Source of the DNA: Caprimulgus europaeus
Taxonomy: Eukaryota > Chordata > Aves > Caprimulgiformes > Caprimulgidae
DNA: 64,000 bases
NCBI GenBank assembly: GCA_907165065.1
Contig: OU015541.1
Span: forward strand, 8,752,501-8,816,500
Direction of reading: 5' to 3'
Shown: one piece after another, positions 50,301 to 62,144 of the stretch
Layout of the letters: every line of letters begins with the position of its first letter
Position numbering within the stretch: position 1 is the stretch's first letter
The notes under the pieces: model-generated
What the model was told of the DNA's origin: nothing
The model's input: only the letters and a program-made list of their open reading frames with translations
Databases searched by the model: none
Position numbers and translations under genes: made by a program

Positions 50301-53300
50301 TCATTTATCCCGCAAGGAACGCATCAAAACCTGTGCCATGGTATCATCTTCATCAGCATCGTAATCCTACAGACAGAGCACAGAGATTCTTTTACTGCAA
50401 CAGCCATGCTGGTTAATACAACATCAAATAAGAACAGAGAAAAAGCTGTTCTCTTCCTCTGACTTGCCAATAATCCAATTTCTCTCCTGATGCCACCTGC
50501 ATGGATGACATTTCACAGCAGTGGCTGTGCACAGGAGCTGGGTGTAAGAGTCATGGGGCTGTACGCCCAGGGTGAGGAAACACGTACCACAAAAGTGTCA
50601 TAGGAAAAGCGGTGTCGTCTCTGAAGGTGCTCCATGAAGTTAGCACTCCTGTAATTTGGATCTCCCCATGGCATTGAGGCACAAATTGGGCAAACCTTCA
50701 AGAAAAACCCAAAAAAGCTAATTAAGCCCCAGTGGTTAAATGCTTTAACATTCACAGGAGGAAGGGCAGGACAGAGACAGCACGGACGACTGAAGTGCAA
50801 GGTTTGTGATGTCAATTAGTTTGCTGGGACATTTAATACAAAAGCCTCAGACAACCCTGAATTATTTTAATTCAAGTCTTAGGCCTCTGAACTGAAATGC
50901 CTTACTCTTCTCTCTACATTCTGAAAATCAGAGTTGACTACAGCTGTTTTTTTTAAAAAGATTTCAGTCTTTATTTCTCATTAACAGAAAAGTTTCCTTT
51001 GTCTTTGCAAAGATCACTTCCCTCCAAGGGAAAAAAGGAACTTTTGTTCTAAGTAATTTGGAATTTAAAAAAACTTTTCAGAAAAATGAAAGTTTCAAAT
51101 TCAGTTCCATGTTTGGCAATTCCTTTTATATGAGGGAGTATCAGGAGATAAGCATCACTAGAATGACACACTATTTTTGCAACCATTTCTCTCAATGGTT
51201 TATAATGTCTTCTTGCTGAAAACAGCAGAGGGAAAAATTAAATGCCTGATATTTTCTTAAATGATATCTTATTAATTTTATGTTTGTTACTGTGCCTATT
51301 TAACTTTGAATGTCTGACATTTTTCAAATATGAAAGGATGGGATCTAGGTGCAATAGGAATAGAGACTAGTCACCTCCAGAGACTGTATCAAAACCAAAC
51401 ATCAAAACTATGTGAAAGTTAAATGCACGAACGGCACACCCACATTTGAGTTTAACAGGAGTAATTATAACTGCACACTTAACTTCAAGAATAAGTCTCT
51501 AATTGATTGTTTCAAAGGGATTTAAGACTACACATCATTACAATTCTTGCACCAAGACTTTTTATTACCACTTGTTTTGCATCCATGCTGTGCAATGTTT
51601 TGCAGTGTTCAACTAGTCCTTCTTGATCAAAGTTTTTCTCGCTGCAATACGGACAGGGAAAGGTAAAGCGATTTGGGAAGTTCCTGGTTGAGAAGAGAAA
51701 AAGAGGTTATTTAACACTAAGAAACTTAAAGGTAAAAGCTTTAGGATTCAATACTCAAAAGTTGTTGTATCAGCTCTTAAGAATACAAACCATTTAAAGC
51801 AATCATCTTGGTCTATGCAATTAAGGCAAGATAGCTTTAAGAATCAGCTTTTTAATTCCCAACAAAACACCTTAAGGAACTCTGAGTATCACCCATATTT
51901 ACACAGACTGAGAGCCCTCCTGCAAGCGTTACAAATGCCATTTACCATCTTGTTTGGTTTTTTTTACATGCACAGGGTGTACCACCCAGTATGCTACAAT
52001 GCAGGTGAGTGCACTGTAATCAATTTCAACTTCACTCCATGTAAGTTACTACAATCAAGAGACAGAAAAATAAAGTTTTTATTTTAAAAATAGCTACTTT
52101 TAGTGAGCAGCCTGATCTTTAACATGCCTAGTGCATGGACTGTGTAGAAAGCAGAATAGCTTGCCTGGGCACAATCAAATGCAGGATTAAGGCTTAATTT
52201 TAAACAATGTGAAAGGATTAAAACAGTTAATACTCAATCTGAGCAAAGAGAGAAAGTCTACTTTTACTGCAAAATTCTACAGGTTACATGAAACCCCACA
52301 ACGCAGTTAAATTTTTTAAAGATAAAAGGACTTTTCTCAGAAGAATCAAAACTGAGACTTTATAATGATTAATCAGTAACAGCCCTGGTTTTGTGACCAA
52401 AGGAGACAAGAATTTCCAGAGAAGAGCTCGTTACCTGGTGTTGTGAAGTGGTTCTTTAGTTACAGCTTTCACACCTTCCATGATATAATTCTGGTACTTT
52501 GAACACGAAGCTGCGTGGCTCCGCATCTTTGAGAGATACATCTGTGCAGGCAACAATCACAGAGCAAGGTTCACTTAAACCAGTTGCAATTACTTCTACT
52601 CTCTTAAGCAGAAGTAGTAAAACATGTAAAACAAAGCAGCTTTCTGCAGACAGTGCTCAAGCAGGGAAACCCAAACCCTTCAGCTGGCCAGGCACAAAGC
52701 TTTCAGATGATAGATTAGTTAACCTGTAACTCTGCTGCCTGTAATGTTTCACAAACACAACACTGCAGGACAGCTCACTTTTCTTAACCTAGGCTACAGT
52801 ATTAGAAGAAAAAGCTTCACATAAAGCCAGTTTACCTGGTCACTGTGAAGAGACAAGTGTATGGAAAACAAATTGGCTTTTAGTATAGATCTGGGTGTAG
52901 ACTGATTGCTAATTGCTAATCGATCCCATTAATGAAAACTCAAATTTACAATGAGGAAATCTGTAACTCAAGGCACTGCAGTTTTTTATCAGCTGGAATG
53001 AAGACAGTGAAGAAACTACCTAGAAACAAAAAGTGAAAGTAACTGAACTGTTACCGTCACCTTAGTGTGTCTAATTATCCTTTTCTTCTTGGTTTTTTCC
53101 ATCTGCTAAGTTTTTTTTTTTTAATACATTCAATTAACATGAAGAGGCCCAACTTTACAAAGAGAAAGGAAACGACAGGAGGCTGCCATACAGGAATTCA
53201 ACGTGCAGGACACTAACAAACAATAAGTCCATGGAAGACAACGCCCATGTAAGACAACTTTGACTCAAAACTATTTCAAGCAAAGCAAATAAATTTCTGT

Positions 53301-54510
53301 TCAAGAGCCAAAGAGATCACTATCCAAAACCCACATCCACTGTTTCATTACAACATTCCTCCCACAGAGACAGGCTCACAGAAACAACTTCAGAAGCAAT
53401 ATTTCACTCTAATGTTAAAATCACTATCTTTCATTTGAAATTCATTTTCTGAAGAGGTATCAATAGAAAACTGTGGGAAGAATGTCAACATTTGGGTGCT
53501 GTCTATATAAAATTTCTTTAGCATTTGTCAGAACAAACATTTTGACCCGATTCTGCAGAAAGCTGAAAAGCAAGCACTTCATTTCCCTCTAAGGAGTACA
53601 GCCAAGCAGGCACACCTCATGCACTTCATTTCCACTTAATACTGTCATACTTTTTTATTGCAGCCATTGCAAGTGGTTTCTGTCATTTCAATTTGCTTCT
53701 CCAAGTCCACAGCTCTGCTACCAGGTGACAGGGTACTGCGGCAGACACCACAAACTGGCTTTTTTGGCTTCAGACATTCCTGCAGGCACGGAGTGCAAAA
53801 GCTGGGGTGGGAGAAAAACAGTAGGTGGTGAGAACAGCCCTCCTGGAGACACAGAATAAATACCCAGAGCCCTTCCGTGTCTCTGTCTTAAGTGATAACA
53901 GAGTCTCCAGAAATGATATCTAACAAAACAGCAGCCTGGTGAGACTGCGGGACCGCAGTTCGCTTATGGCCACTGCTCTGCTTCCGCGGTTACCACGTCT
54001 TTCGGGAATCGAAAGTGAAAGCACATCAGCTTTTTCCTTTGCCAGTTGTTCCCCCCCCCACCACCCCGTCCCTTTCCTGGAAGCCCCAGGCGTTCCCCGA
54101 GCCGCTGCTGAAGAGCGGAGCTGCCTGCGCAGCCCCCGTGTCCTCGGGTATCGCCACTTCGCCCCATCGCCCCCCAGGGGCACCCAGACCACCCACCCCC
54201 GCAGGCAGCAGCCTTGCTCACCCCAGGGCCGCCCCGCTCCCTTAGGGGAGGGCTATGGGCGGCCGAGCCACGGTTCCCTCCCGAGGCCTCCCAGCCCCCA
54301 GCCCAGGCGGGCGCTGCGGGCCCGGGCCCGGCCCCCTCCCGCCTCAAGCCCCCCCCCACCGCGCCGCCCTGCAGCCGCTCACACGTGTCCGCAGGGCACG
54401 CGCACCGGGCTCTCGTACACCTCCAGGCACACGGGGCAGGTGAAGCGCGACAGCGGGTCCTGCCGCCGCTCCGGGGAGCGGGACGAGCCACCGCCACCGG
54501 CTGCCGCCAT
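50301..54510 (-). CDS. RNF114: RNF114 RING-type E3 ubiquitin ligase
   Basis: Six coding exons on the minus strand: 54,510-54,383, 53,801-53,651, 52,541-52,435, 51,683-51,569, 50,695-50,588 and 50,366-50,301. They total 675 nt, 224 residues (human 228). Domains in order: C3HC4 RING (C25, C28, C40, H42, C45, C48, C60, C63), C2HC finger (C87, C90, H102, C106), two C2H2 fingers (C139-H160 and C169-H195) and an acidic C-terminal segment (204-224) matching the ubiquitin-interacting region. Known as ZNF313, it ubiquitinates substrates including p21 and p27 and is a psoriasis susceptibility gene in human. The start has a strong context (AAGATGG). The N-terminus before the RING is Gly/Ser/Arg-rich and differs from human. 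Start, splice phases and stop all agree, so identity is firm. Confidence 0.97.
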
Positions 54511-54513
54511 CTT
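54503..54513 (-). promoter_or_regulatory. YY1-type element over the RNF114 start codon
   Basis: AAGATGGCGGC on the minus strand matches the YY1 consensus and contains the RNF114 initiation codon. Such downstream elements often position transcription and also give a favourable translation context. Confidence 0.55.
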
Positions 54514-55000
54514 CCCGCCGCCGCGCCCCGCCCCCCCCCGCCAGCCAACCGGGGAGCGGCCGGTGGGCAAGCGCAGCAGCGCCCCTGTCGCCGAGACACC
54601 GCCCACACAAGGCGTGGTCATCAATTGGGGGCGTGGCCCACGGTAGGGGCGTGGCCCGGAGCTGCCCCGCCCCCGGGTCCGTGCCCGCGGGCGCCTCCGC
54701 GACTCGGGGGCCGCGAGGAGCGGTGAGGGGCGGGGCAGCCGTTGGCGGGGGCAGCGCTTCCGCAGCGCCCGCGCAAGGCGAGCCGGTCCAGCTGCAGCCC
54801 CACCCTGCCCTGCGCCCCCTCCCCGCCGGCCCGATCGGCCTCAGCCCTCCCCGCAGCCCGGCAGCCCCTGGGGTTCCCCAGTCCGGACCGGGCCCCTCGG
54901 CCCCGCCCCCTCGCACCCGGCCCTGTGACGTCACTGGGCGGAAGTGCTCCCAGCGGCAGGAGGCGGTGCCCCCGCCCCCTCCTCTGCCATCTATTTCCGG
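54511..55000. promoter_or_regulatory. bidirectional RNF114/SPATA2 promoter
   Basis: RNF114 runs left and SPATA2 runs right from this gap of about 0.5 kb. It has no TATA box. Visible elements are two GGGGCGTGGC KLF/GC boxes near 54,628 and 54,645, further GC boxes, a palindromic CRE and several ETS motifs. One element set probably serves both genes. Confidence 0.75.
54926..54946 (+). promoter_or_regulatory. CRE and ETS sites
   Basis: TGACGTCA (54,926-54,933) is a perfect palindromic CREB/ATF site. CGGAAGTG (54,939-54,946) is an ETS/GABP site five bases away. Further TTCCGG ETS cores lie at 54,995-55,000, 55,130-55,135 and 55,209-55,214. The combination is usual for strong housekeeping promoters. 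Confidence 0.65.
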
Positions 55001-55256
55001 GGCGCCGCTGTCAGCTGCCCCCTCCCGCTGGCCGCCAGCAGCTCCGGGCCGGTGCCGGGAGGCTGAGCCGTGAGGCCGAGCCGTGAGGCCGAGCGGGCCC
55101 AGCCGGCCCAGCCGCGAGCTGGGCAGTCCTTCCGGGGCGGGGTCTATGCTGCGACGGAGCGTGTGACGGGCTGTGGGGTCCGCAGTCCGCATCCGGGTCA
55201 CCGGGCGCTTCCGGCCGAGCGGCGGCGAGTCCCGTGCGGCGGAGCGGAGCGGAGCG
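55000..55256 (+). other. SPATA2 noncoding first exon
   Basis: The exon end is set by the strong donor GCG|GTGAGG at 55,256/55,257, just after three GGAGC pentamers. The transcription start is only approximate. A 15 bp unit containing GCCGTGAGGCCGA is repeated at about 55,065-55,095. It splices to the acceptor at 58,396-58,397. Confidence 0.55.
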
Positions 55257-58200
55257 GTGAGGGACGGGCCCGGCCCGCGGGGTGGGGGGGCTCTGCCTGC
55301 CCGGGCTGCGAGCTCTCGGCGCAGTGCTGGCTGCTGAGGGGAGGGGGCGGCGGTTTGCTGGGGGCGGCGGGGCAGGCTGCGGCGGGCGCGGCGCCTCAGT
55401 ACCGGCGGGAGGAGCCGGGAAGCCCCTGCGGGGCCGGTCCCCGGGCCCGGCGGTCAGCGAGCGCCGCTGGGGAGGCGAGGGGGGTATCCTGGGACCGTGT
55501 CCGCGGCCCCTCGTACCGGCCAGGCTGGCCGCCTCAGCGGGAAGCGTCTCCGTGAGAGCCGAGGGCTCCCGGCGGGTGCGCGGCTGGGCGCCGGCCGCTC
55601 CTTCTCCCGCGTTTCACGGGGTGAAATCCCCCGCCCGTGCGCTGCGCTCCGCTGCCGTTAAATAGCCTTGGGATGAATTTTATTTAAGGCTCACTTTCTT
55701 CCCCAGCGCTCGGTCACGGCTGCCGTTTCTGGGCCTGGCTCGGGGAGCTGTCCCTGTCCTGTGCTTCTCCCCCCTGCTGGGAAGGTTTCTGTGGGGCTGT
55801 GCCCGGCCGGGTAGCCCGGGGCAGGCAGAGGGGTCGGTTCCCTTGGCCGGGGTTTTGACCCAGGAGATGGAGAGAAACGTTGTCTTGTCTCACCAGCAGA
55901 AACTACACTCAGCTCAGAACTTATTATTCACCCATCTTCATGAAATCTTGAGGTTTTTAGTCAGTAATCTGCAGCAAAATAGCCTTGTTACCGTTTGTTA
56001 ACAGTAAATTAACTCTATTCTAGCAAAACCAGGACGTTACTTTCTGTTCTGTCAGCCAGGGTGTTTCTTAAAACCGTATTTATCTGTGGCTGCTCACATG
56101 TTGAGGTGCTCACTGAGCTGTGTAACCGTGGCTGTTAGCTGTTGGGAGCCTGCCTGGCGCTGGGTGGGCTGCCCAGGACTGGCCCTGAAATCCAGGGTGA
56201 ACTTCATAACCCCACTGTGTTCTCAAGAACCAGGTGCTCTTTATTTTATTATGATGCCTAGTGCATCTGGTGCTGTAATAAGGAATACTTGGTGCTTAAG
56301 ACTACACTGGTGTTAAGAAGTTCATTCCATTTTGGTGACAGTAGCAGGATGTTTTGCTCCTGGAAGCTCTGCGTGCAGCGGAGCGGCTCTGGGAAGCCTC
56401 GCTGGCGTGTTTGCTTTGTTGTGTTTTGCTTTTCAGCTGTGTGATCTCTGACTTGTGTACAAACCACGGGTTAAAATCAGAGCTGGCAGTGGCTTTGAGT
56501 GTCAGTCTGTAGGGCCTTGATGAAGGACTTTCATTTGGGGTCTTTCTTAATCCTCTTGTCTCGTACATGTGACCAAATGCTTTTGTTTAGTTGTTATTAA
56601 CAGTGGAAGTGGGAGAACTGTAACACTTAATCCAGCTCCTTGTCAGCACAGGATCATTCCCTGTCCTGGGGGAGCATTGCTGATGTGCCAGACAAAAGTC
56701 TTTCTCTGAAATTCCCTCGTGGAGCCCTTCTTGCTAAGGAACAGACGTTCTGTTGTCTTTGTCCACAGACTTCATCTTGCACAAGTTAAGGAGGAAAGAT
56801 CTGGAGAGAGAGAAAGGTTTTACTCCTGTCCCTTCTGCTCGGGGGTTAATTTAGAACTCCACATTTCTGGTGCTTCACAGCTTCTCTCTTGACATCAGTG
56901 CAGTTCCTGATTGTGGGAAGAGCAGAGCAGTGTGCCTTTGAGCAGAAATTGAGCTGCTAGGAAACTTTCCCCACAAGGCATTGTCATTAAGTGCAGCCTT
57001 TCATCAAGGTAACATTAACTGCCAGCCTGTTGGGTTTTTGTTTATTTTTCTGGCCTCTTGATCATTTGTGGTGCTTTGGTTCCCTCTCCCCCACCTCCCT
57101 GCCATGTATTTTGTATTATGGCTCCTTTAAGTTAATTTTGCTCTTAAAAGTGATTTTAATTGTAACAGGTGTGTGGGGACATTGATCAGTTCTATCAGCT
57201 GTCGGTAATACTGGCCAGAGAGTCTTTTCTCAAGTGCTGTTTCAGACTGACTCTAACCAAAACAGTGCATTGATTTCCCCTGCCTCCCTTCCCTTTGGTT
57301 CACAGTTGGGAAGTCTGTAAGGGCTGGATTGTGTTTTCATTTAAAAAACCAAGCCTGTGGTCTGCTTTTTGATCACAAGCTCCTCAGGCAGTTGGGATGG
57401 AGTGTGTTGCCCTGTTAATTACCTTGGTTTTGGTAAAGTAGCATTAGGAAGCTGCTTTTCTCACCAGCTTTTTCTTTGTGTAGTATGGGAGCTCAGTGAG
57501 GTGTAGATCAGTAGATACATAAAAGCAACTATCCCTGCAGACAAAAATCTACATGATGTAAAAACAGAATAATTTTGCTCTGTTCTAATAAAGCAGCTAA
57601 AAAGGGCAGGTGTAGCTATTTGCTGAAAAGATTACAATCTTCTTTGCAGCTGCCAGTGTTCAGCTGGAAGTTTGGCTGCACTTTGCAGCTCTGTAGGATG
57701 ACTGCAGAGCTCTCCCAGTGCAGTGGTGGCCTGGCTGTGCCATCAGGTGGGATGTGAGTAGCAGTCAAAAGCCTAGAAAATGTTAGAAAGGCAAAGTTAA
57801 TTAATCTGCTCAGTCTATAGGCAGTTCTGTGCCCCTAGAGAGGAAAAAAAGTAGCTGCTTTCCCAAGTTGAGCAAAATGAAACTTCTTTGTGGGATTTTT
57901 TTTTTAAAATCTTTATATTACTGTACAGGGAAAAAAAAAAAGTGACTGATTAAAATAATGTCTGTGTAAGTTGTTTGAACTGAAAGGGCAAAATAAAACA
58001 CAGAGAAGAGACCCTAATGCTCTTGTGCTTCTCCTTTCAGTTTTTTGCTGTGAGTTGGTTTTGCCTTGGTTCCCTAAGCCACAGAACCTCAGTCTGGGTT
58101 TGAGCCTACCCCAGTGTTACTGTGTCAAGCTCGGTGCCTTGCTCATGTAGCTTGGTTGTGCTGTTTTGGGCGGATGACTGGAAGAGGAGTAGAGAATGAC

Positions 58201-58397
58201 AGTGAAAAGCAGGACAACAGCGTTCCTGTAGAGTCTTGTGCTTTTTCAGAAGCCTAAAGAGGCTGTTGTGGGAGCTGCTGCTCTGTGAACCATTTTATAG
58301 GACCCTGTGAAGCAGAGAGATGCTGGGGACATCTGGGATTTATGCAACTGTGATGACTTGTCTTTGTTTTCAATTTTTATGGTTTTTTTTTTTCCAG
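55257..58397 (+). other. SPATA2 intron 1
   Basis: About 3.1 kb between the putative first-exon donor and the polypyrimidine acceptor TTTTTTTCCAG. The first 400 bp is still CpG island, the rest AT-rich. I see no exon, RNA gene or clear mobile element. An alternative leader exon cannot be excluded. Confidence 0.55.
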
Positions 58398-58422
58398 AAG
58401 AGTTGCCATTACTGAAGATTTA

Positions 58423-58452
58423 ATGCCAGATAATCAACCTGCTGCCAAATAA
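58423..58452 (+). other. upstream ORF 1 of SPATA2 (9 codons)
   Basis: ATG at 58,423 followed by eight codons and TAA, encoding MPDNQPAAK. Fully within the leader. It may lower initiation at the main start. Not likely to be a functional peptide on this evidence. Confidence 0.6.
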
Positions 58453-58454
58453 CC

Positions 58455-58472
58455 ATGAAAGAGACGAGGTAG
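58455..58472 (+). other. upstream ORF 2 of SPATA2 (5 codons)
   Basis: ATG at 58,455 in the context AACCATGA (A at -3), ending at TAG, encoding MKETR. Its context is better at -3 than that of the main start, which has T there. Confidence 0.6.
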
Positions 58473-58503
58473 CTGCCCAAGTGGGAGAGAAACACTGATT
58501 TCA

Positions 58504-61500
58504 ATGGATACAAAATATAAAGACGATTTGTTTAGGAAGTATGTACAGTTCCACGAGTGCAAGCTGAGTGCCTCTGACAACAAGCAGCGCCCCATTAGCG
58601 ATGAGTATCTGCGAGTGGCAGCGGCAGCCTTGCTGTGCCTCCCCAAAATTGATCCTTTTTATAGATTCCGGTTGATCAAATTTTACGAGATGGCTGAAAA
58701 CTCGCTGAGATCTGTGAAATCCTCAAGTTTACATTCTCTCCATAATGCATTCAGCATGCTTGAGACAGTTGGGATTAATCTCTTTCTTTACCCCTGGAAA
58801 AAGGAGTTCAAAAGTATTAAGGTAAGACACAGTATGTGTGGCCATAGTGGGAACATGATTTGTTTTTCTCTCTTTTAACACATTTCCTGTGTTTCCTCTA
58901 AAGACTTTTTTTTCCCACCTAGTAGTGTGATGTGTGTATTTGTCTATATGCAGTGGGTAAACAGGAGCCATAGGAAAATTTCTGTGTAAAATAAGTGAAG
59001 TTTGTGCTGGTGAGAGTATCCTGAGGGCAGAAGTACCACTACTATTGGCATTTATAGTGTAACCATAAAATAGAGGAAGAGCTTACTTCAGGTTTGTTCA
59101 GCCTACCCTGCTACAGGTGTTAATATCTGCTTGGAGATGCTTTCACTAGGGTGAGCAGTCAAGTTCACTCAAAGTTTGATTTTTGCCTTGCAACAGCTAT
59201 TATTGGAGCACAAGTACTAACAAATAATGGATGCTTTGCTGAGCAAAAGCACAAATTCCCACATGTTATATGATAATGGTAAAGGAACTTCTCTGAAAGA
59301 ATTGTTTCCAGAATATCTTTTATCTACTTGTCCATTCTCAATTAATGAAGTTTGGACATTAATGTACTTTTGAATTATTTACTCATGCCAGGATCTCAGG
59401 GTGAAAAGTGGGCACTTGCTCAGCTTGGGTGCTAGAAGTCAGATAGTGAGTTCTCTGCTGTTGATTTTTCTATTTTATCTTTCACCTGTTCTTAAATGTT
59501 TATTGAAAACTGCTGCTGCATTTCAGTAATGAGTGCTGCAGGTGACTTCCAAGAACAGTTTTGAGACTTGAAAGCTGGATAAAAACACTGCTGGTATGAG
59601 TGACTAAAGTAGTTTGCAGATGTGTGCACTAGTGATGGATATTTTTGTTTGTTTTTCTTAAAAAAAATACGATTTCACTATTTAGCAGAGAATCTGAACA
59701 TTATTAGAATGTTTGAGTTCTCTGTTTCCCAAAGGGAAAACTACCTTTCTTCAAGATATCTCCATAGATCTTCATCATTATGCTTAAGTTCTGGCCTTTA
59801 AAATGTTGGCTGATCCATCAAGGATGTCTCTTGATTTGCTGCTGACAGTGACTGTGGTTGTGCACTGGGGATCCAGTACCTGTTTGTAGTAGTTTAACTT
59901 GGTCAGCAGCCAGACACCACAGAGCCACTCGCTCATTCCCCCCCACCAGGGAACAGGGGAGAGAATTGGAGGGGTGAGGAGGCTTGTCAGTTGAGATAAG
60001 AACAATTTAATAATTAGAATAAAATAAACTTAAAAGGCTAATGATAATGATAAGAGTGGTGCACAGTACAATTGCTCACCACCAGCTGATAGCTGATACA
60101 AATTATCAGCATTCTTATACCAAATCCTGCAGTTAAACCAAAACACAGTGTTATTGTAGCTAATAAGAAGAAAATTAACTCTATCTCAGCCAAAGCCAGC
60201 ACACTGTTCTCTGCAAAGCTGTGATGTGCAGGCTGCTCGTGCCTGGAATCCAAAACAGTTTGAACTGTTTTAAGAACATACCTCAGGTATGTGAGATACA
60301 GATATTTCAACTTGCACAAGCTCTTACCTGGTTTTGGGGCTTCTCTTACTGGGAGTTCTTGACCTAATATAAAATTAAATCAGACATTTGAAATTGCATA
60401 GTGATAGTACACAAAAAAGCACACCTCAAATATATTTAAAGCTGAATTGAAGAGGACTTTGGTACTCATGCAGTAATTCTGAGTTCCTGTTATCTGTAGC
60501 TAGCCCCTGTCCAGGGGGAAAACGTGAAATCTCTGCCTTTTTACCTTTCATGGTAGACTTGCTTGTAAATGCAAACATGTCTGGTAAGCATAAAAGTTAA
60601 TGTCAGCATACAGCACAGTGATGTACATCAACGGGGAGGACATTATGCTAATCAGGATTTCAATTTGAATGAAAACTCTCCTACTTTGAATTTGCCTCAT
60701 GTGGAATTTCCATCTGCTGAGCAGGAGGGATGCAGAAATGGAGTTCATCTTGCCATGGGAGTTGCATGTGTTCACTGTTGTTATTTTTTATTTAATTATA
60801 TTGTATCTATCGCTGAATCATCTGAGCATCTAGTCCACCACTGAATTTGTAACCTAGTTTTCCTTTTATTTTCCCCTCCGCCCCACTTAGACCTACACTG
60901 GACCCTTTGTTTATTATGTAAAGTCTGCTCTAACTGAAGATGATGTAAGGCAGATTTTGAACTACATGGGCTATGTCCAAGAACTGGGAACAATGTATAA
61001 GCTCAAAGAGCAGGTTGATGCCATTCAAGTGAAAATGGTTTCATTTGAACTCTTTTTGGCCAAAGTGGAATGTGAGCAGCTTCTTGAAATTCACTTGCAA
61101 GTGAAAGAGAAAGGTTATTCAGAGATTGATGTCATAAATGAACGAAAAAATAGCAGTGAAGATATTAGAGGCTGCTCGGAAGCCATGAAACGGCGTGTGG
61201 AGTGCAAGGAAAACTTAAACACTTCCATGGCCCGGATGGTACTCCAGAAATCAGCCAGTGAGCGGGCCTCTAAAGATTATTTCAAGCCAAAGGTGAGCAA
61301 ACCTTCTAAATCAGTGGACACATACGATAATTACTGGGAAAGTAAGAAGCCACCTTTGATGAGCTCGCTGAGTCTCAGGAAAGAACCAATTTTAGTCGAT
61401 GCAGAAGATGAAATTAAAGATGAAATTATCCGTCCGTCCCCCTCTCTCCTGACAACGTCAAGCTCCCCACACGGGTGTTCAGATGAATTCTTGCCAACTT

Positions 61501-62144
61501 CATCTCATCACAACGGCATGCTAAGAACAAACGTCCCTTACAGCTCCTATTTTTCTGCTCAAGAGGACTTAGATTTATACACTGATCCCGATTCTAGAAG
61601 TATGTTAAATTTTAAAAGACAAGAAGCGATTAAGCCTGATGTATGGCTGTTAAAAAATGATGCCAACCCTGTTTACCACAAGCGCACCCACCTCGCCAAA
61701 GAGCCAGCTTCCCTCAAGTGCCAGAACTGCGGCGTACCTTGTGGCACTTCCTTCTGCCAAAAGTGTGACAATCTCTTCAGCTCCAGGCAGGAGTATCCTG
61801 CAGTGAAGCAGAGCACCTATTCCATCAAACCACTTCCCAGTGATGGCTTGTCTCCTGCGTCTGCTTTGAGGGAGAAATCTCAGTACACATCACAGACTCA
61901 GAGTCAGGAAAGAGCTGCTCAGTTCAGCTCCAAATCCAAACCTCCAGGCACCTCGCGCTGCGGCTTCTGTAACCGACCGGGAGCGGCGAACACGTGCACG
62001 TTTTGCTCCAAGGTCTCATGTGACACTTGTCTCAATGCTTACTACTATGATCCCTGCTGTAGGAAAAGCGAGCTTCACAGGTTCATGCCTAACAATCAGT
62101 TAAACTATAAATCGTCCCAGCTGTCCCATGTTGTTTATAGATAG
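58504..62144 (+). CDS. SPATA2: SPATA2, CYLD-LUBAC bridging adaptor
   Basis: Two coding exons: 58,504-58,821 (106 codons, donor AAG|GTAAGA) and 60,891-62,144 (acceptor CACTTAG, stop TAG). They join in phase 0 to give 523 residues (human 520). The N-terminal helical PUB region (through about residue 200, with [10 protein letters not shown] at 94-103) binds the USP domain of CYLD. A PUB-interacting motif, [10 protein letters not shown] with Y336, should bind HOIP, the catalytic subunit of LUBAC. C-terminal Cys pairs (383/386, 390, 395/398, then 463/466, 475/478, 483/486, 495/496) form zinc-binding modules. The protein acts in the cytoplasm at TNF receptor and NOD2 complexes, where CYLD trims Met1- and Lys63-linked ubiquitin and limits NF-kB while favouring necroptosis. 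It starts head to head with RNF114. Confidence 0.97.
59885..60203 (-). mobile_element. solo LTR of an avian endogenous retrovirus, ERVL-like
   Basis: A 319 bp solo LTR in SPATA2 intron 2 (58,822-60,890), antisense to the gene. On the minus strand it begins TGTGCTGG and ends CTACTACA, the usual TG...CA termini, and is flanked on both sides by the same 5 bp, CTGTT, a target-site duplication. Inner segments (GATAGAGTTAATTTTCTTC, GGTGGTGAGCAATTG, TTATCTCAACTG) match an LTR type that I know as common in bird genomes. Five-base duplications fit ERVL. No internal viral sequence remains. Clear sequence drift but an intact duplication suggest moderate age. It is a fossil without coding capacity. Confidence 0.85.

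Larger units (their letters stand above)
54130..55640. other. CpG island over the RNF114-SPATA2 divergent start
   Basis: Dense CpG and GC content above the AT-rich DNA on both sides. It covers RNF114 exon 1, the intergenic gap and the SPATA2 first exon. It contains no mobile element. Typical of a housekeeping promoter. Confidence 0.85.
58398..58503 (+). other. SPATA2 5'UTR part of exon 2
   Basis: Lies between the acceptor and the main ATG, and contains two complete upstream ORFs. Confidence 0.85.

Noticed and set aside
54344-55201. 285-residue minus-strand frame covering the promoter
   Set aside because: It reads RNF114 exon 1 out of frame through the CpG island. The true exon 1 starts at 54,510 and its protein matches the family.
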